From assembly GCF_000002985.6 (NCBI RefSeq), contig NC_003280.10, positions 8,242,501-8,306,500 of the forward strand: a stretch of DNA of 64,000 bases. The letters run 5' to 3'. Each line of letters opens with the position of its first letter. The stretch's first letter is position 1. The stretch comes from Caenorhabditis elegans. Its lineage: Eukaryota; Nematoda; Chromadorea; Rhabditida; Rhabditidae. This document shows positions 11,254 to 22,701 of the stretch, one piece after another. The position numbers were made by a program, and so were the translations under genes. The notes beneath the pieces were generated by a model. The model ran no database searches and had not been told where the DNA came from. It saw nothing but the letters and a program-made list of their open reading frames with translations.

Positions 11254-12485
11254 ATGTTCCTCCAATCCGCCACCCTTGTCATCATAACGTTGCTACCATT
11301 ATTCAGTGGACTTGAGGTGAGACGGAGGAGGTCCGTTGCTCCTTTTCTTGGCTCGGGTGGATCACAGCCAACCGGAATGCTCATTTCACCAGAGCTCTGG
11401 CATTGTGGAAGTGAAGGAAGTACGCGGAATTATACCTATCAGGCTACTGTTCGAGATTGTCCTTCTCTTGCAGGTAGCAATTTTCTTTTAATAAATTATT
11501 ACGAAAAAGTTCTTAATTTAAAATTATTTTCAGCTGCTCTCAATCACTGCTGTGCGATTCACGACGACTGCTACGGTCAACAGAAGGGTCAAGAGAAATG
11601 CGATGAAGATTTTTGTGAATGCAATCGTGTTAGTAATTTTCAGAAATTTTTTAAAATGAAGTTCAATCGAAATAAGATTCAATTTCAAAATAAACTTTTT
11701 TCCAGATGGTAACCCGTTTGCCTACCGAAGAAGGTTACAAATGCCGTGCAGCAGCAGATGATGCATGTCTCATTCTCGCAGTGCTCGGCTGGTCCGCCTA
11801 TGGTGATTCAAATTACACTGATCCTACGAAACCATCAGCAAATGTGTTGGTTACACCTGAGACAGTTCCGAAAATGGAGAGTGACTTCATGAATTTATAT
11901 TCCAAGTGTCCTTATGCCAATAGTAAGTGGTCGAAACATTGTTTCAGTCTTTAATTATTCATTTTCCAGTAACCCTCGCTTCATGTGCTAATAATTTCGA
12001 TCTCTGTGCCGTTGTTCATTCTGTGGATTTCTGCGCCAATGATCTTTGCCACTGTATGTTGGATGCTGCCGAATCAGACGATATTCACAAGAAAGAATGT
12101 TCCCCAGCAGTAGCTCATACTTGCAGAGCTGTTTTGAGACGTAAAAAAACCCTTTTATTCCATGAGAAATTAACATTTATTTACAGATTCGAGTGACGTG
12201 CTTGCTTCCCGAAGTGTCACCAGAAACTTCATTATCGTGAGTTTTCATTAGTTTTTTTTCTTAAGGAAATATTAATTTAAAAAGTAACAATTGAAATTTC
12301 TATATCTTGCAATTTTTCAGATCGCTCTTCTTGTTCTTGCCGCAGCCTCAGTTGGTTTCGGACTTTTCTTCATGTACACACGAGTTGCTGGAGAGAGAAA
12401 GAAGGTCGAAGAAGGCAAATATCTGCAAATTCACACTGTGGAGTCGGCCCGATCAGTCAACCCATTGCTGCTCAGCGCTGACTGA
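11254..12485 (+). CDS. Membrane-anchored phospholipase A2-like protein
   Basis: Six exons (11254-11473, 11534-11628, 11706-11922, 11970-12140, 12187-12236, 12321-12485) give 305 aa. A signal peptide (about 1-20) is followed by an RRRR site (about 23-26), a possible propeptide cleavage. The PLA2 active-site helix is clear: HCCAIHDDC with catalytic His83-Asp84. The region before it (WHCGSEG) sits where the calcium loop should be but does not read as a standard YGCYCG loop. About 18 further cysteines suggest a disulfide-rich ectodomain in two blocks. One membrane segment (about 252-271) is followed by a ~35-aa basic cytosolic tail, so this is a type I membrane protein and not a secreted PLA2. 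It probably corresponds to the C. elegans PLA2-like gene F35C11.5. Catalytic activity is uncertain given the altered calcium loop. Confidence 0.85.
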
Positions 12486-13817
12486 TTTATTTCCAAAAAT
12501 GTATCTAATTCTGCAAAAATTGTTCAATAATTTATAGCACCCGTCCTTCCGTTGTTTCTTTTTTTCCTTTTTTTCTCGTTTTCTTTCCTCAAAAATTCTT
12601 TATTGCCTCCAAAAGTAGAGTTTTATCGTCGAACTTACCTAACACTAATATCATTCTTAACAGCACGAGCTTGATTGTTACAGCAATTATTTTTTAAACA
12701 AATTCCGGGTTGGAGGGATTTGATTTCTCTCCCAGATTACAAATTTATTACGGCTAGTTTTATCCCTCAAAAATTCTGTTCAATAAATACTTCATTTTGC
12801 TCTTTCGAGCATTGAATCTAAATACAGAGTTGTACAAAAATAGCTACATAGAAAGGAATTTTGAGAAGAGTTAAACAAGGATATTTCAGATCAAGGGTGG
12901 GCGGCATTTGCCGTTCGGTAAATCGGCAAATTGCCGGTTTGCTGATTTGCCGGAAATTTTCAATTCCGGAAAACTGTCGATTTGCCAAAAATTTTCAATT
13001 CTGGCAAAGTGCCGGTTTGCCGATTTGCCGGAGATTTCAGCAAATTGCCGATTTGTCGTTTGCCGGATATCAGATTTGCCGGAAATGTTTCGGGATTTTG
13101 TATACGACGTAAACTCGTAAAAATGCCTTTTTGAAAATTTTCCCGTTTTCTTTATATTTTTTCATAGAATTGGCTTACTTTTCAAAATAGATGTAGGAAC
13201 ATTCATAGGATGCGTACAATATTGCCGATTGAAATTAAATTCTGTCATTTCCAAAAAAAAAGTGCAAAACCACACTTTGCCGAATTTTTTCGGCAAAAAA
13301 ATCGTTTGCCGCTCACCCCTGTTTCAGACGATTCCATCTTTTATTTCATATAATAACTAGAGACTAGTTATTCCAATACTATCGAGCATCTTCCCTCTTG
13401 TTCTAAATATTTCAAACAGTTGAAATGCAATGGCCATGATGAGATTGTGGTGTCAGAATTAAGCGGATCGACGTAATCTCTCTCTTTTTCCGCACAAAAC
13501 CATCATTTTTGTATGTACGTATGAACCCACACATGTTTTCTCTTCAAATTGGGAAAAAATGTTTAATTTTTCAAAAGAACAAACTATTATATTTCTTTTC
13601 ACATATTTTTATTTCTTTTCACATACATATCTTCTACCATTTTGTTCCATAATTATACTTGTTCTTTTCTAAATCCCGTCGTTTCTTTTTCCTAGGGGAA
13701 AGTTTTGGTTAGATCATCGTTTGTACTTGTAGTTTGTTTAAATTGTTACACTATTTCAAACTTTGAAACTTCAGATAATTATTTTCTCTCAAAAATGTCT
13801 ATATTGTTCCAGAGACT
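12486..13817. other. Intergenic containing a hAT-like element
   Basis: Contains the transposon-like element at 12892-13321. 13585-13630 has a tandem duplication of a TTTCTTTTCACATA segment. Otherwise AT-rich with no gene seen. Confidence 0.5.
12884..13329. mobile_element. hAT-like non-autonomous element with internal TTTGCCG repeats
   Basis: Element proper is 12892-13321. The left end CAAGGGTGGGCGGCA and the reverse complement of the right end CAGGGGTGAGCGGCA match at 13 of 15 positions. Both fit the hAT consensus YARNG. Flanks TTTCAGAT and TTTCAGAC (12884-12891, 13322-13329) match at 7 of 8, the size of a hAT target duplication. The interior left half is built from degenerate copies of GATTTGCCG/TTGCCGGT and has no coding capacity. 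Confidence 0.75.
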
Positions 13818-15052
13818 ATGAACGCCTTCTGGTTGATGGCGTTTCTCTCATTAACTTCAATACACAAAGTGCATACTCAAACCGCCAACATTATAGAAAT
13901 CCAAATACCGACGGTAGGCACTTTTCGTATTTTTGCCGTTCAACGGCATATGATGATGGTCTTAAAGTATTTGTTATAAATATTGAAACGATTCCAAAAA
14001 TGAACCAATTATTATTATGTACCGTCCATTCGCGGAAAAGGGATATCCGGCCCTAAATTTTTTTTCTGTAGATTTGAATTTAAAATTCCATCAACTTCAG
14101 TTTTTATATCAAATGAACATATCTGTAAAATTTGGCACGTCCATTATGACTTAGATCGTGGCGAGACCCACTTCGAGAGAAAACGTGCGACTTGTCAAAA
14201 GGATCTTGCAAAGCTAATTCCCTGAAAGAAACGTTATATATTTTTTTCAGAATGCCCCACAATCCTCAACAAGTTGTTCGACAGTAAGGTCACTTTTCCC
14301 ATTTTATCATTAACATTAAATCAAATTTAGGCAACATGGCTAGTGTGGTCAGATTGGTCAACTTGCTCAGATGAATGTGGATCGTGTGGAGTACAAATGA
14401 GAACTCGTACATGTTTGACAACAGACTCAACTTGCACTTGTTCAGGGTTTGTGTGTCTTATGATGTGCCTTATGTTTATTTTTGAAAGTTTAGTATAAGT
14501 TAACTAATTAGTTAATTATAGTACGCACTCTAACTGCAATTTAAAAAAATTCAAGTGTTTTGTTTGAAATTCAACTTCAACCACTTTCATTTTCATCAAC
14601 TGAAAGTGGGTTAATTATTAGTGTTAGCCGAAAAGATTTCGATAGCTAAATCGTTTTTCTAACTCTGTTTCCTTCAAAAGACATAACATTGCACTCTCCC
14701 TGAAAAAATTGGCAAACACTTATGATGTTTAGTTATCAGTTTGTGAAAATGAACAAACTGATTCCGCAAATTCGCGGGACACAAATGATCAATTGCATGA
14801 GTCACCATGAAACGAATTAGGACATGCCACCCGCATAGTCGACTGCAGTTTGAACTTTTTTCTATGTTCTCACAACTTTGATCTACGAACTACCCTCGTT
14901 ATTAACCTAAACATTACAGATCTTCCACTGGCGTTCAATACTGTAACCTGGACATCTGCAGGTATCCACGTACAACATGTTGCAATAATTTCCGAGTAAC
15001 ATCGTATCTTGGAAGATTTGCATGTCTTAATGCCACTGCTTTAGAAGGATGA
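13818..15052 (+). CDS. Small secreted protein with one thrombospondin type-1 repeat
   Basis: Four exons (13818-13913, 14251-14283, 14331-14446, 14920-15052) give 125 aa. Residues 1-21 are a signal peptide ending near HTQ. The TSP1 repeat begins at WSDWSTCSDEC (about 49-59) and continues through GVQMRTRTC. These are the tryptophan ladder and RxR-strand residues of the fold. The C-terminal part is rich in cysteine (CNLDIC, TCCNNF) and may complete the domain or form an extra knot. It has no membrane segment, so it should be extracellular, perhaps a matrix or guidance ligand. WxxW sites of this kind are often C-mannosylated. The 473-bp last intron (14447-14919) is long. The start is the only ATG giving a signal peptide; an acceptor-like TTCCAG lies just upstream. 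I know no gene name for it. Confidence 0.8.
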
Positions 15053-15719
15053 AAACTTTTCTTTTTTTTGAGGGAATGGGATGTCTCATAAATGTTTCGA
15101 TTGTTTTTCGCTATTTCCTCTTTTGATCTATTATTTTAAGTGTATATCATGTTTCCATGATTATTTGTAGAAGAAGAAAAATTGTAAAAACCCTAGCTTT
15201 TCTAATCAATTTGTTCCTAATCTGACTTTGAAACCTTTGCTCTGAACGGACTCTGGCTTGTCCAAAATTTGTTTTTAAAATTGTTAGAAGTCACAGTGGA
15301 AAAAATGTAATGCAAACTGAATGAGAGAATGCTGGAGAATCCTTCTAAAAGTTTTAAACATTCTAAGTTCTAAAGAAAGTTCAAACATAAAAACTATTCA
15401 AATAAAACCTGTAATACTTTACTGTATATCAGTTAAATTTTTTCAACGTCGGTATATCTGTTTCCATTATAGGGAAGATCACAAAAAAGTATTTTTAATT
15501 TTTGCAATTATTTTTTTTTCTTGAAAATTCACAACTTTTACAAGAGATTTTCAATTTCGTGTGAAAATAATTTAACATTGATACTTTATTGAGAGATCTT
15601 GAGTAATATTAGATAAGGAAAAATTAGTGAAATGAACTCAATATGGTTCAACAACATAGTTCTGTTCACTTTAATTCATTGAACTGGTCGAAGAGGATTA
15701 TGAGCATAAACTACACATT
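15053..15719. other. Intergenic between convergent genes
   Basis: About 670 bp between the TSP1 protein stop and the minus-strand 209-aa gene stop. Short open frames in it (for example 15321-15524) have no family features. Nothing supported. Confidence 0.4.
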
Positions 15720-16630
15720 TTACAACTTGTGTACTACAACCGAATCGTCATCGATACTTCCTTTTCCACTGTCTTTTTCAGCAAAATCCTTCTCCATTTT
15801 ATCAATTTGAGAAGATTCCTCGAGCAGACGCGCGAGGACACTTGTCTCTTCAAATAACATATGTGGACGGTCGAGTGATTCTGATTGCTGAAAAATAAAA
15901 ATAAAATAGAACATTGTTTTGTTGACATGAGAATGATGATGACATTAAAAGATTAAATTGACTCGTGAGGCTGATGGTCTATAGTCTTACTCACTTGAAC
16001 AAAAAATACTGGATTCGCTTCTTCAATTCTTATGTTTGTTACAAATTGTTGTGGTGATTGTGGAACGGCGGTAGTTGAACTTGATTCTATTTCAGAAACT
16101 TCTGGAATCTTCTGATCAAGATCCAAATCCAAATTCATCATTGCAGCTGATGATTTTGATTTCTTCAATTTTAACTTCTCGGACAATCTTCTAATCGTTG
16201 CCATTGGTCCTGTTTCCTTTTTCTCACAGTTCTCACGTATCATTTTTTGAGCAGCTGTCTTGATTATCATATTCTTCCAAAGATCTTGGGGATCGAGTGT
16301 TGGTGACAACGGAGCTCCATTCACAAGAACGCGTCCTTCAGGGGTGTAACTGAAAACTTTTGGTAGATGATGTGAGTGAGTCTTTTTTCAAGCATTTTTC
16401 AAATAGGTTTGTCAAGTTGAAAGCCAACAATAGGAGTTATTTGAAACCGCTTCTGCATATTCATATTTTAGTTCAGAACGTTACAAGCTTTAATCGAACA
16501 TTTCCAAAAGAATACCAACTTACGTTCTCGATTGGCTGCTCTTCTTCCTTGGTTCGTATAAACTACTCTGCCTTGCAGCAGCATAGAATTCAACAGAAGA
16601 TTCAGCACCACTATTCATCATTCCAATCAT
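15720..16630 (-). CDS. Unrecognised 209-aa hydrophilic protein
   Basis: Three exons on the minus strand (16630-16524, 16349-15995, 15887-15720) with good donors (GTAAGT, GTGAGT) and TTTTCAG/TTTTTCAG acceptors give 209 aa. I do not recognise it. The N-terminus starts MIGMMNSGAESSVEFYAAA. A basic patch RKKSSQSR is followed by YTPEGRVLVNGAPLSPTLDP, then an amphipathic stretch around DLWKNMIIKTAAQKMIRE. Next comes a Lys-rich RRLSEKLKLKKSKSS segment resembling a phosphorylation or nuclear-localisation motif, then an acidic, Ser-rich tail. There is no signal peptide or membrane segment, so it is probably an intracellular regulatory or adaptor protein. The first Met is taken as start because it precedes the first donor in frame; MNSGAE five codons on is an alternative. 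Confidence 0.65.
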
Positions 16631-17863
16631 TTTGTTCTAAAAACCGGAAATAATTGAACTTTTTCAGAAGAAACAGTGTATAGGTCAATTGGAAAGTGTT
16701 GGTAAAATACAAGAGAATAAAACTAAGAAGAGGCAAGTCAACGGCGGCGAAAAGAAAAATAAAACACGTCTTCTGATAGTAGCGAATCGTTTTTTTTTCT
16801 TGTCAAAAGATACTAATTCGGCGGAGAGGGGGAACTAGACAGATAGTGATATGATTTTCCAAGGAATTTATGAACGGTTTGCTTTTTACTAGATCGCTCT
16901 ACGTTTACTCATCGATTCAAGCTTAAAACTTGATAAAATCTCAAAGTATTTGACTCGATTCGTGATAATTCAGATCGCAAAATTGAAAGTCAAATTGGAA
17001 TCAGCTCTGTTCTTACTAGAGCGGCTTAAATAGTTACATTCGAAAAATAGATATTGACTTAATATTAGTCACTGAGTAAACAAAATCCTGAACATTAAAA
17101 CAACTCATCAAATGGATAAAATTCGGAATGATGACAGGAACGGTTACTTTTATAGATGATAAATGACGACAGGTGTTTGGAAGAATTGGTGCAGACGTAT
17201 CTCCAATATAGAGGCTACTCGTCGAGACCATGTCGACGCTCGACGTACTGTTCTGATGTTTTTGGCGAATTGATGCAAGGCAAGAAAACGGTGGGAGAAA
17301 GAGGTTGAAGAGGGGCAGAAGACGCTACTCGCGACGTCATCGAATTAGATTAACATTTGTCATGAATCATAGTCCACGTCACGAGCTGCTAAGTGATGGA
17401 ATTGAATTGTGGGTAAAATTGAATGGGTCAAAAGAGAAATTGAATTTCTCGTGATATATTCTCTGACAATAGATAGTTTCCAGAAGATCGTTCCGTTCTC
17501 TTTTTTTTGGAAGAAATGTCATAAATAAGATTGATCTACGATTTTGATTTGCAGAAAAACGTGTCAACAAGTAGACAAACATTATAACAGATGATGATGA
17601 CTATTTTGAAAACCACAACAATGGCTCGTCAAATTTGTTCGAAATTCCAAAAGTTATGAGTCATTGGAACGGTGGTGGAAACATTTGTAGAATGAGTAAA
17701 AGAGATAAGATATACTGTTTTTTTTTTGTGTTTTGTTTCATAAATACTTGAGATTGATAGAAACGGATTTGGAATTTTGATAGAAACGGAGATGCAGTTC
17801 TCTGATTTGACCTCTTTATGGGACAAACCAATTAGGGTTAGAATTACGATATAGTTTCTGAAT

Positions 17864-17923
17864 ATGAATCACGCAGATAACCAGCTCCGCACCAATGGGC
17901 TTGCCAAATTAGTTCAAGTTACG
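17864..17923 (+). other. Possible isolated first coding exon
   Basis: An ATG opens 20 codons of balanced composition (MNHADNQLRTNGLAKLVQVT) ending exactly at a strong donor ACG|GTAAGA in phase 0. The surroundings are AT-rich with stops in this frame. No matching phase-0 continuation could be found, and it does not join the dehydratase reading frame. It may be an alternative first exon or chance. Confidence 0.2.
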
Positions 17924-19933
17924 GTAAGATGAAGTCATAGTAAAATCTCGAAATATGGTAATTCCAGAAAGTAAATCTCACAAGATGTTTTTTTTTCAAG
18001 TCGAGTTTTAATGATGAAATTTTAAAAAAAATTTCTAAAGATTCGACTAGTTATGTTATTTTTATATCCAAAATTATTTTGACCCGGTAATTCAATTAGT
18101 AACGAAAATGAAAATGATATCACTCAAAAACATCAAATTATCCACATCTCCAGTCAGAATTTGTCAGACATTTAATCAAATTGTCAAGTTTTTGTTAAAA
18201 ACTAGCGATATGTTGGGTAGAAATATTTGGGTAGAAAAATAAAGAAATATTTTGGCATATCAAAATAGAATCATTTGAATCTTTTTTCCTTCATTCCTCC
18301 AGTCTAACAGGCGCCAGTTGATCAGAATCAACATCTAGAAAATGAAAATTTTTTTTTAGAAAATAACTAATTTCCATCCCAGTGTCAGTGCAAATATTCA
18401 AAAATTGAAGATACATTTTATTTTTGATCAACTTTTAAAATTATGATGAGAATCAAAAAAATGAAGGGAAAAATGTTAAAAACTTTCTAAATTCACAAGA
18501 GTTTCCAGTTGAAAATCTGGAATTAGATGACAAAATCAGCTGACACAAAGACCACCAAGATGTACTGAAAACTGAATCATGCAACTTACCTGCACGTTTT
18601 ATAGGAGAAACGTCATTTTAAGAGAATTAAATACAGGAAAAGAAGACATTTTGAGAAAATGACTGGAGAATTGGGTAATAAATGGAAACCACAAAGTGGA
18701 ATGTTCTTTCTATGTGAACGATAAGAACGGGTTGAGCAATAAACTCTGCTGCAAATGCTTGATAATTCAAAAATTTTCATTTTTCACTACAAGCGAAAAT
18801 AAGTAAAAAAAATTAACTTTTCATAATATTGGAACATGGTATTCACGGTAGTATTGTTTTGAAATAGAATTCGTTAAATAACAGTGAATCTCGGAATCAG
18901 AAAGAAAAGATAAAAAAATTTATTCGAGACCAAGACAGAAGTAGTATTTTTGTCAGTATCTTCCGTGTTTCAAAGAACAAAACACTAACAGAGAGAAAAA
19001 AAGCAGTTTGAAGATGATTGAACGAATAGACTGGGATTTTTACAGATTATGAACAGAAAAAAAGATAACGGTAACTTGAAAATTATTTATTTATAGCCGG
19101 TAACTTTATTTGGGATAATTTAAATTTATAGGCTGACTATCATTTGGCAACACATCAGAATCAATTTTCAAGTTCAAATATTTTCCTCCGCAGCACAAGG
19201 CACAATTCAATAAATTGGATCAATCAGATACTCATTCTTCGAATTAACTAAAATTAAAATAAAGAAAAACTCTGCATTTCACCACATTTGAAGACACAAG
19301 GTACAAAAAGAAAATTGTGATTTGTGTAGTGAGACTTGCTAAAGTACAAGTCGGAACTTTAATTATTAATGAAATATTTAAATTGAAGGATACATTTTGA
19401 ATTTTCAACTTTCAATTTTCTCTCAAACTTTTCATCATTATTCGAAAGAATCTAATACATTTTTTAACATTTGATAAGCGCAAACGTTTAATTCTGATGT
19501 TTTCAAATAGTGTATGTACAATAATGCAAAAATGTAGTGCACGGACCCCAAAAGCATTGACTATCTTTTCTCATTGTCTACTAGAATATAATAGTTATTG
19601 ATATACCGTATTTCTTCTAATTAAAATAGCATTTTCTAAATTTTCAGATAAAGAAGAGGTATACCCGCTCAGCTCTGTCAACGGACCCAATAACTTTCTT
19701 AACTCGCTAACAGGTGTATCTAGAAGACAAATGTTCGACTAACAAAGTTATCAGAAATATTTTTTCTTTCTTTTGCAATACTTTTCGTTGCAAAAAACCA
19801 TTATTTGTTGAGTTACACAAAGTCACAAACATTTTACAAAAATCCACCAAAGTTTTTGAGAATCGTTCTGTTCTACCAGTCATAACCCAGAATCCATTGA
19901 ACTTCGAAAAAAACGTTTTTTGAATTGAGGGTG

Positions 19934-20822
19934 AAAAATATTTTGCCACATTTTACCAATTTCAAGTTTTTTGATATTGTAATGTTTAGCCACGTTACAT
20001 GCCGTTTTTGAACAAAAATCCAATTTTACCCATAAAACTCTTCATATCCAACGCAGAAAATTAAAATTTGGACGAAACATCGCACTTTTTAGTGCTCTAT
20101 CAGGATCCATCAAAATTGCTTCAAAAATAATGTTCATCTTCAAAATCGTCCTCCGCTCTGAAAAATGAAATCGGACCTTTGCCTTTCGGAAAATGACCAA
20201 AAAATGAAATTGGGATATGCGGGTCGAAAAAAAAATTTTTAGAAAGCTGAGAACACGTTATTTACGAATTTCATGTTCATTTTTGATGAATTTCCGTTTC
20301 AAATGGCCTGAAATTAAAACATGAACCTAATTATATTCTCACGTGACACTTTTTCGCTAAACAACAACTGGGGATTCGATCAGTTTTGCATCTTTTTAAG
20401 CAAATAATAAATTTCACGTGAGAATCGAATCGGCGCCGTTTTAATTTCAGACCATTTGAAACGGAAATTCATCAAAAATGAACATGAAATTCGTAAATAA
20501 CGTGTTCTCAGCTTTCTAAAAATTTTTTTTTCGACCCGCATATCCCAATTTCATTTTTTGGTCATTTTCCGAAAGGCAAAGGTCCGATTTCATTTTTCGG
20601 AGCGGAGGACGATTTTGAAGATGAACATTATTTTTGAAGCAATTTTGATGGATCCTGATAGAGCACTAAAAAGTGCGATGTTTCGTCCAAATTTTAATTT
20701 TCTGCGTTGGATATGAAGAGTTTTATGGGTAAAATTGTTTTTTTTTTAACGGTCTGTAACTTGGCTAAACATGACAATATCGAAAAACTTGAAATTGATA
20801 AAATGTGGCAAAATATTTTTTA
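19934..20822. repeat. ~0.9 kb palindromic repeat
   Basis: Two inverted arms of roughly 390 bp flank a ~100-bp centre at about 20330-20430. The left arm starts near AAATATTTTGCCACATTTTA (19936) and the right arm ends with its complement near 20815. The inner arms (about 20040-20310 and 20450-20730) are almost identical, and the outer parts are more diverged. No coding capacity. Probably a foldback or palindromic DNA transposon derivative; no clear target duplication seen. Confidence 0.8.
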
Positions 20823-22299
20823 GTTGTTTTTCAACAAATGTTTTTTTTCTGAAACTCAAACAATGTTCGATTATGGCGGATAAAACGGAAAAGTCTTTCC
20901 CAGTTATTGCATATGAATATCATCACTTTTGTACATCAAAACACTTCTTCGAACCTTTTAAATTTCAAGATTTCATCAGTTGAAGGTCATACAAGACAAA
21001 TTGCAAGATATCAGAGACAAAAGTTTTTTATTACAACACCAGACATGTTACATCAGGAAACCGATATTTTCTAATACCTCACATACTTGTAGTTTGTACT
21101 TTTATTCAGAATCATAAAAGTTGAATTTTCAATTACGATTACCAGACTCTTCGTCTTTTTATTTTCTGAATTTTCTTATCAAGTGTCTTCAGTCACACAT
21201 TTTGGCCTGTTCAAAGAGAAGAACCGCGTGTCTATCAAGTTCCTTCTACTGCACTCAGTTCGTCATGTACCTTAGAATTCGGGAAATTGAGAATTTGAAA
21301 TATCAATGAGGCCAAATGATCAATTGAATTAGATTTGCACGTGTAGAGAAATGATCGAATCTGTCATTTGATACCATCATGAAATTAAGAAATATTTTCA
21401 CTGATTCTGAAGATACCAAATACTGGAAAACAAACCAAATCTATCTGAAATGTAAATGTTTTAAAAATAAAGTTCCAACTTTTTTTTTCTAATTTAAAGC
21501 CTGGAAGGATAGGCGTTCATGAGTCGATGTATATGAAATGTCAGGAGTTTTCGGGTTGCAGTATGAAAAGTTACATTCATCAAAACCATCAAAGAAGAAG
21601 TTTTCTTGTAGACTAGTTTACTAATGATATTAAAGATCTTAAAGAAAATAACCAAACTTGGTTAGAACAAGCGACCTGTATAAGTTTTATACAGAACCGG
21701 ATATTAGTGTTCTCAAAGTTCAGAAAAATGAATGGAATGACCAAAGCGGAGTGGAATTTAAAGAAAATAAATGTCTCATTTTTTGTCTTATAAATCATCC
21801 TGAAAAATCTTACTTAAAAGGAACCAGGCAGTTTGATTCAGCTTTCCTTAACACTTTTCTTTTTTCCATTGCTCTTGTGTTAAGAGGGAAGTCTGAAGAA
21901 AATTGGACTTTCACATAGAAACCGTACCTAAAATTTTTTCAATTCACATTTCCAAATACCGGCTACCTCTTGAAAGTTTTAGTTTTGGAATTATCTTAGA
22001 AAAAGCCAAAACTAATCGTTCGCCAAAATAAAAACGTCACTAGTCTCTCACTTCTGACATTTTTGTAAATACAATTCAGCCAATAAACCATTCAAATGAA
22101 CTTTGCTTCTCCTTCTATCATCTGTTTCCTTATAAAATCTCGTCATTTCTTTTATTGCTTACTTGATCACATTTCGCTCCTTGATCCCTCTGTGTTTATC
22201 CATCTATCGATCGAGTGATCACCACATTTTCCCAATAAAAACACCTTTTCGAATACCTGAAACGTCGTCGAAACCGTTATCGTTGGGAGAATTTGATAA

Positions 22300-22401
22300 G
22301 GAATTTGATGCAATTTAGTGTTTTTTCGAAAGGCGGAGCTTCATTTTCAACCCACGTGTCGACGAAATCTCTTTCGGTTTTTGGCCGATCAAGACTATAA
22401 A
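22300..22401 (+). other. Probable 5' UTR exon of the threonine dehydratase gene
   Basis: A non-coding GC-richer stretch ends at a good donor (ATAAA|GTGAGT, intron from 22402). The next acceptor, AATTTCAG, lies 13 nt before the start codon at 22702. This arrangement suggests a spliced leader exon. The left boundary is a guess. Confidence 0.4.
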
Positions 22402-22701
22402 GTGAGTTTCAGGACAATTGATTGTTCTTTAGTTACTGTAAATTGGTATCACTGTTATCACAAGTTATTTAATAATAAATATCTTATTTCTCTGATTCTT
22501 CTATTTTTTATTCTTACATCAGTTTTAGAAAGTGTTATGTTTTCAAAAACAATTTTATCTAGGTTAAAATAACCAGTTTTTCTAGATTTCCTCTATTACT
22601 GCCCTTTTATTTTTTTGAATTTCTATTTTATTATTTATATATGCTACAAATTTTCAATTTATGGGAAAACATACTTATAAAATTTCAGCCTCAAAATAAT
22701 T

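Larger units (their letters stand above)
16631..22701. other. 6-kb gene-poor interval
   Basis: Presumed upstream regions of the 209-aa gene (-) and threonine dehydratase (+). It contains the palindrome at 19934-20822, a possible isolated small exon at 17864-17923 and a likely 5' UTR exon of the dehydratase ending at 22401. Short open frames elsewhere are AT-rich and show no family features. Confidence 0.5.
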
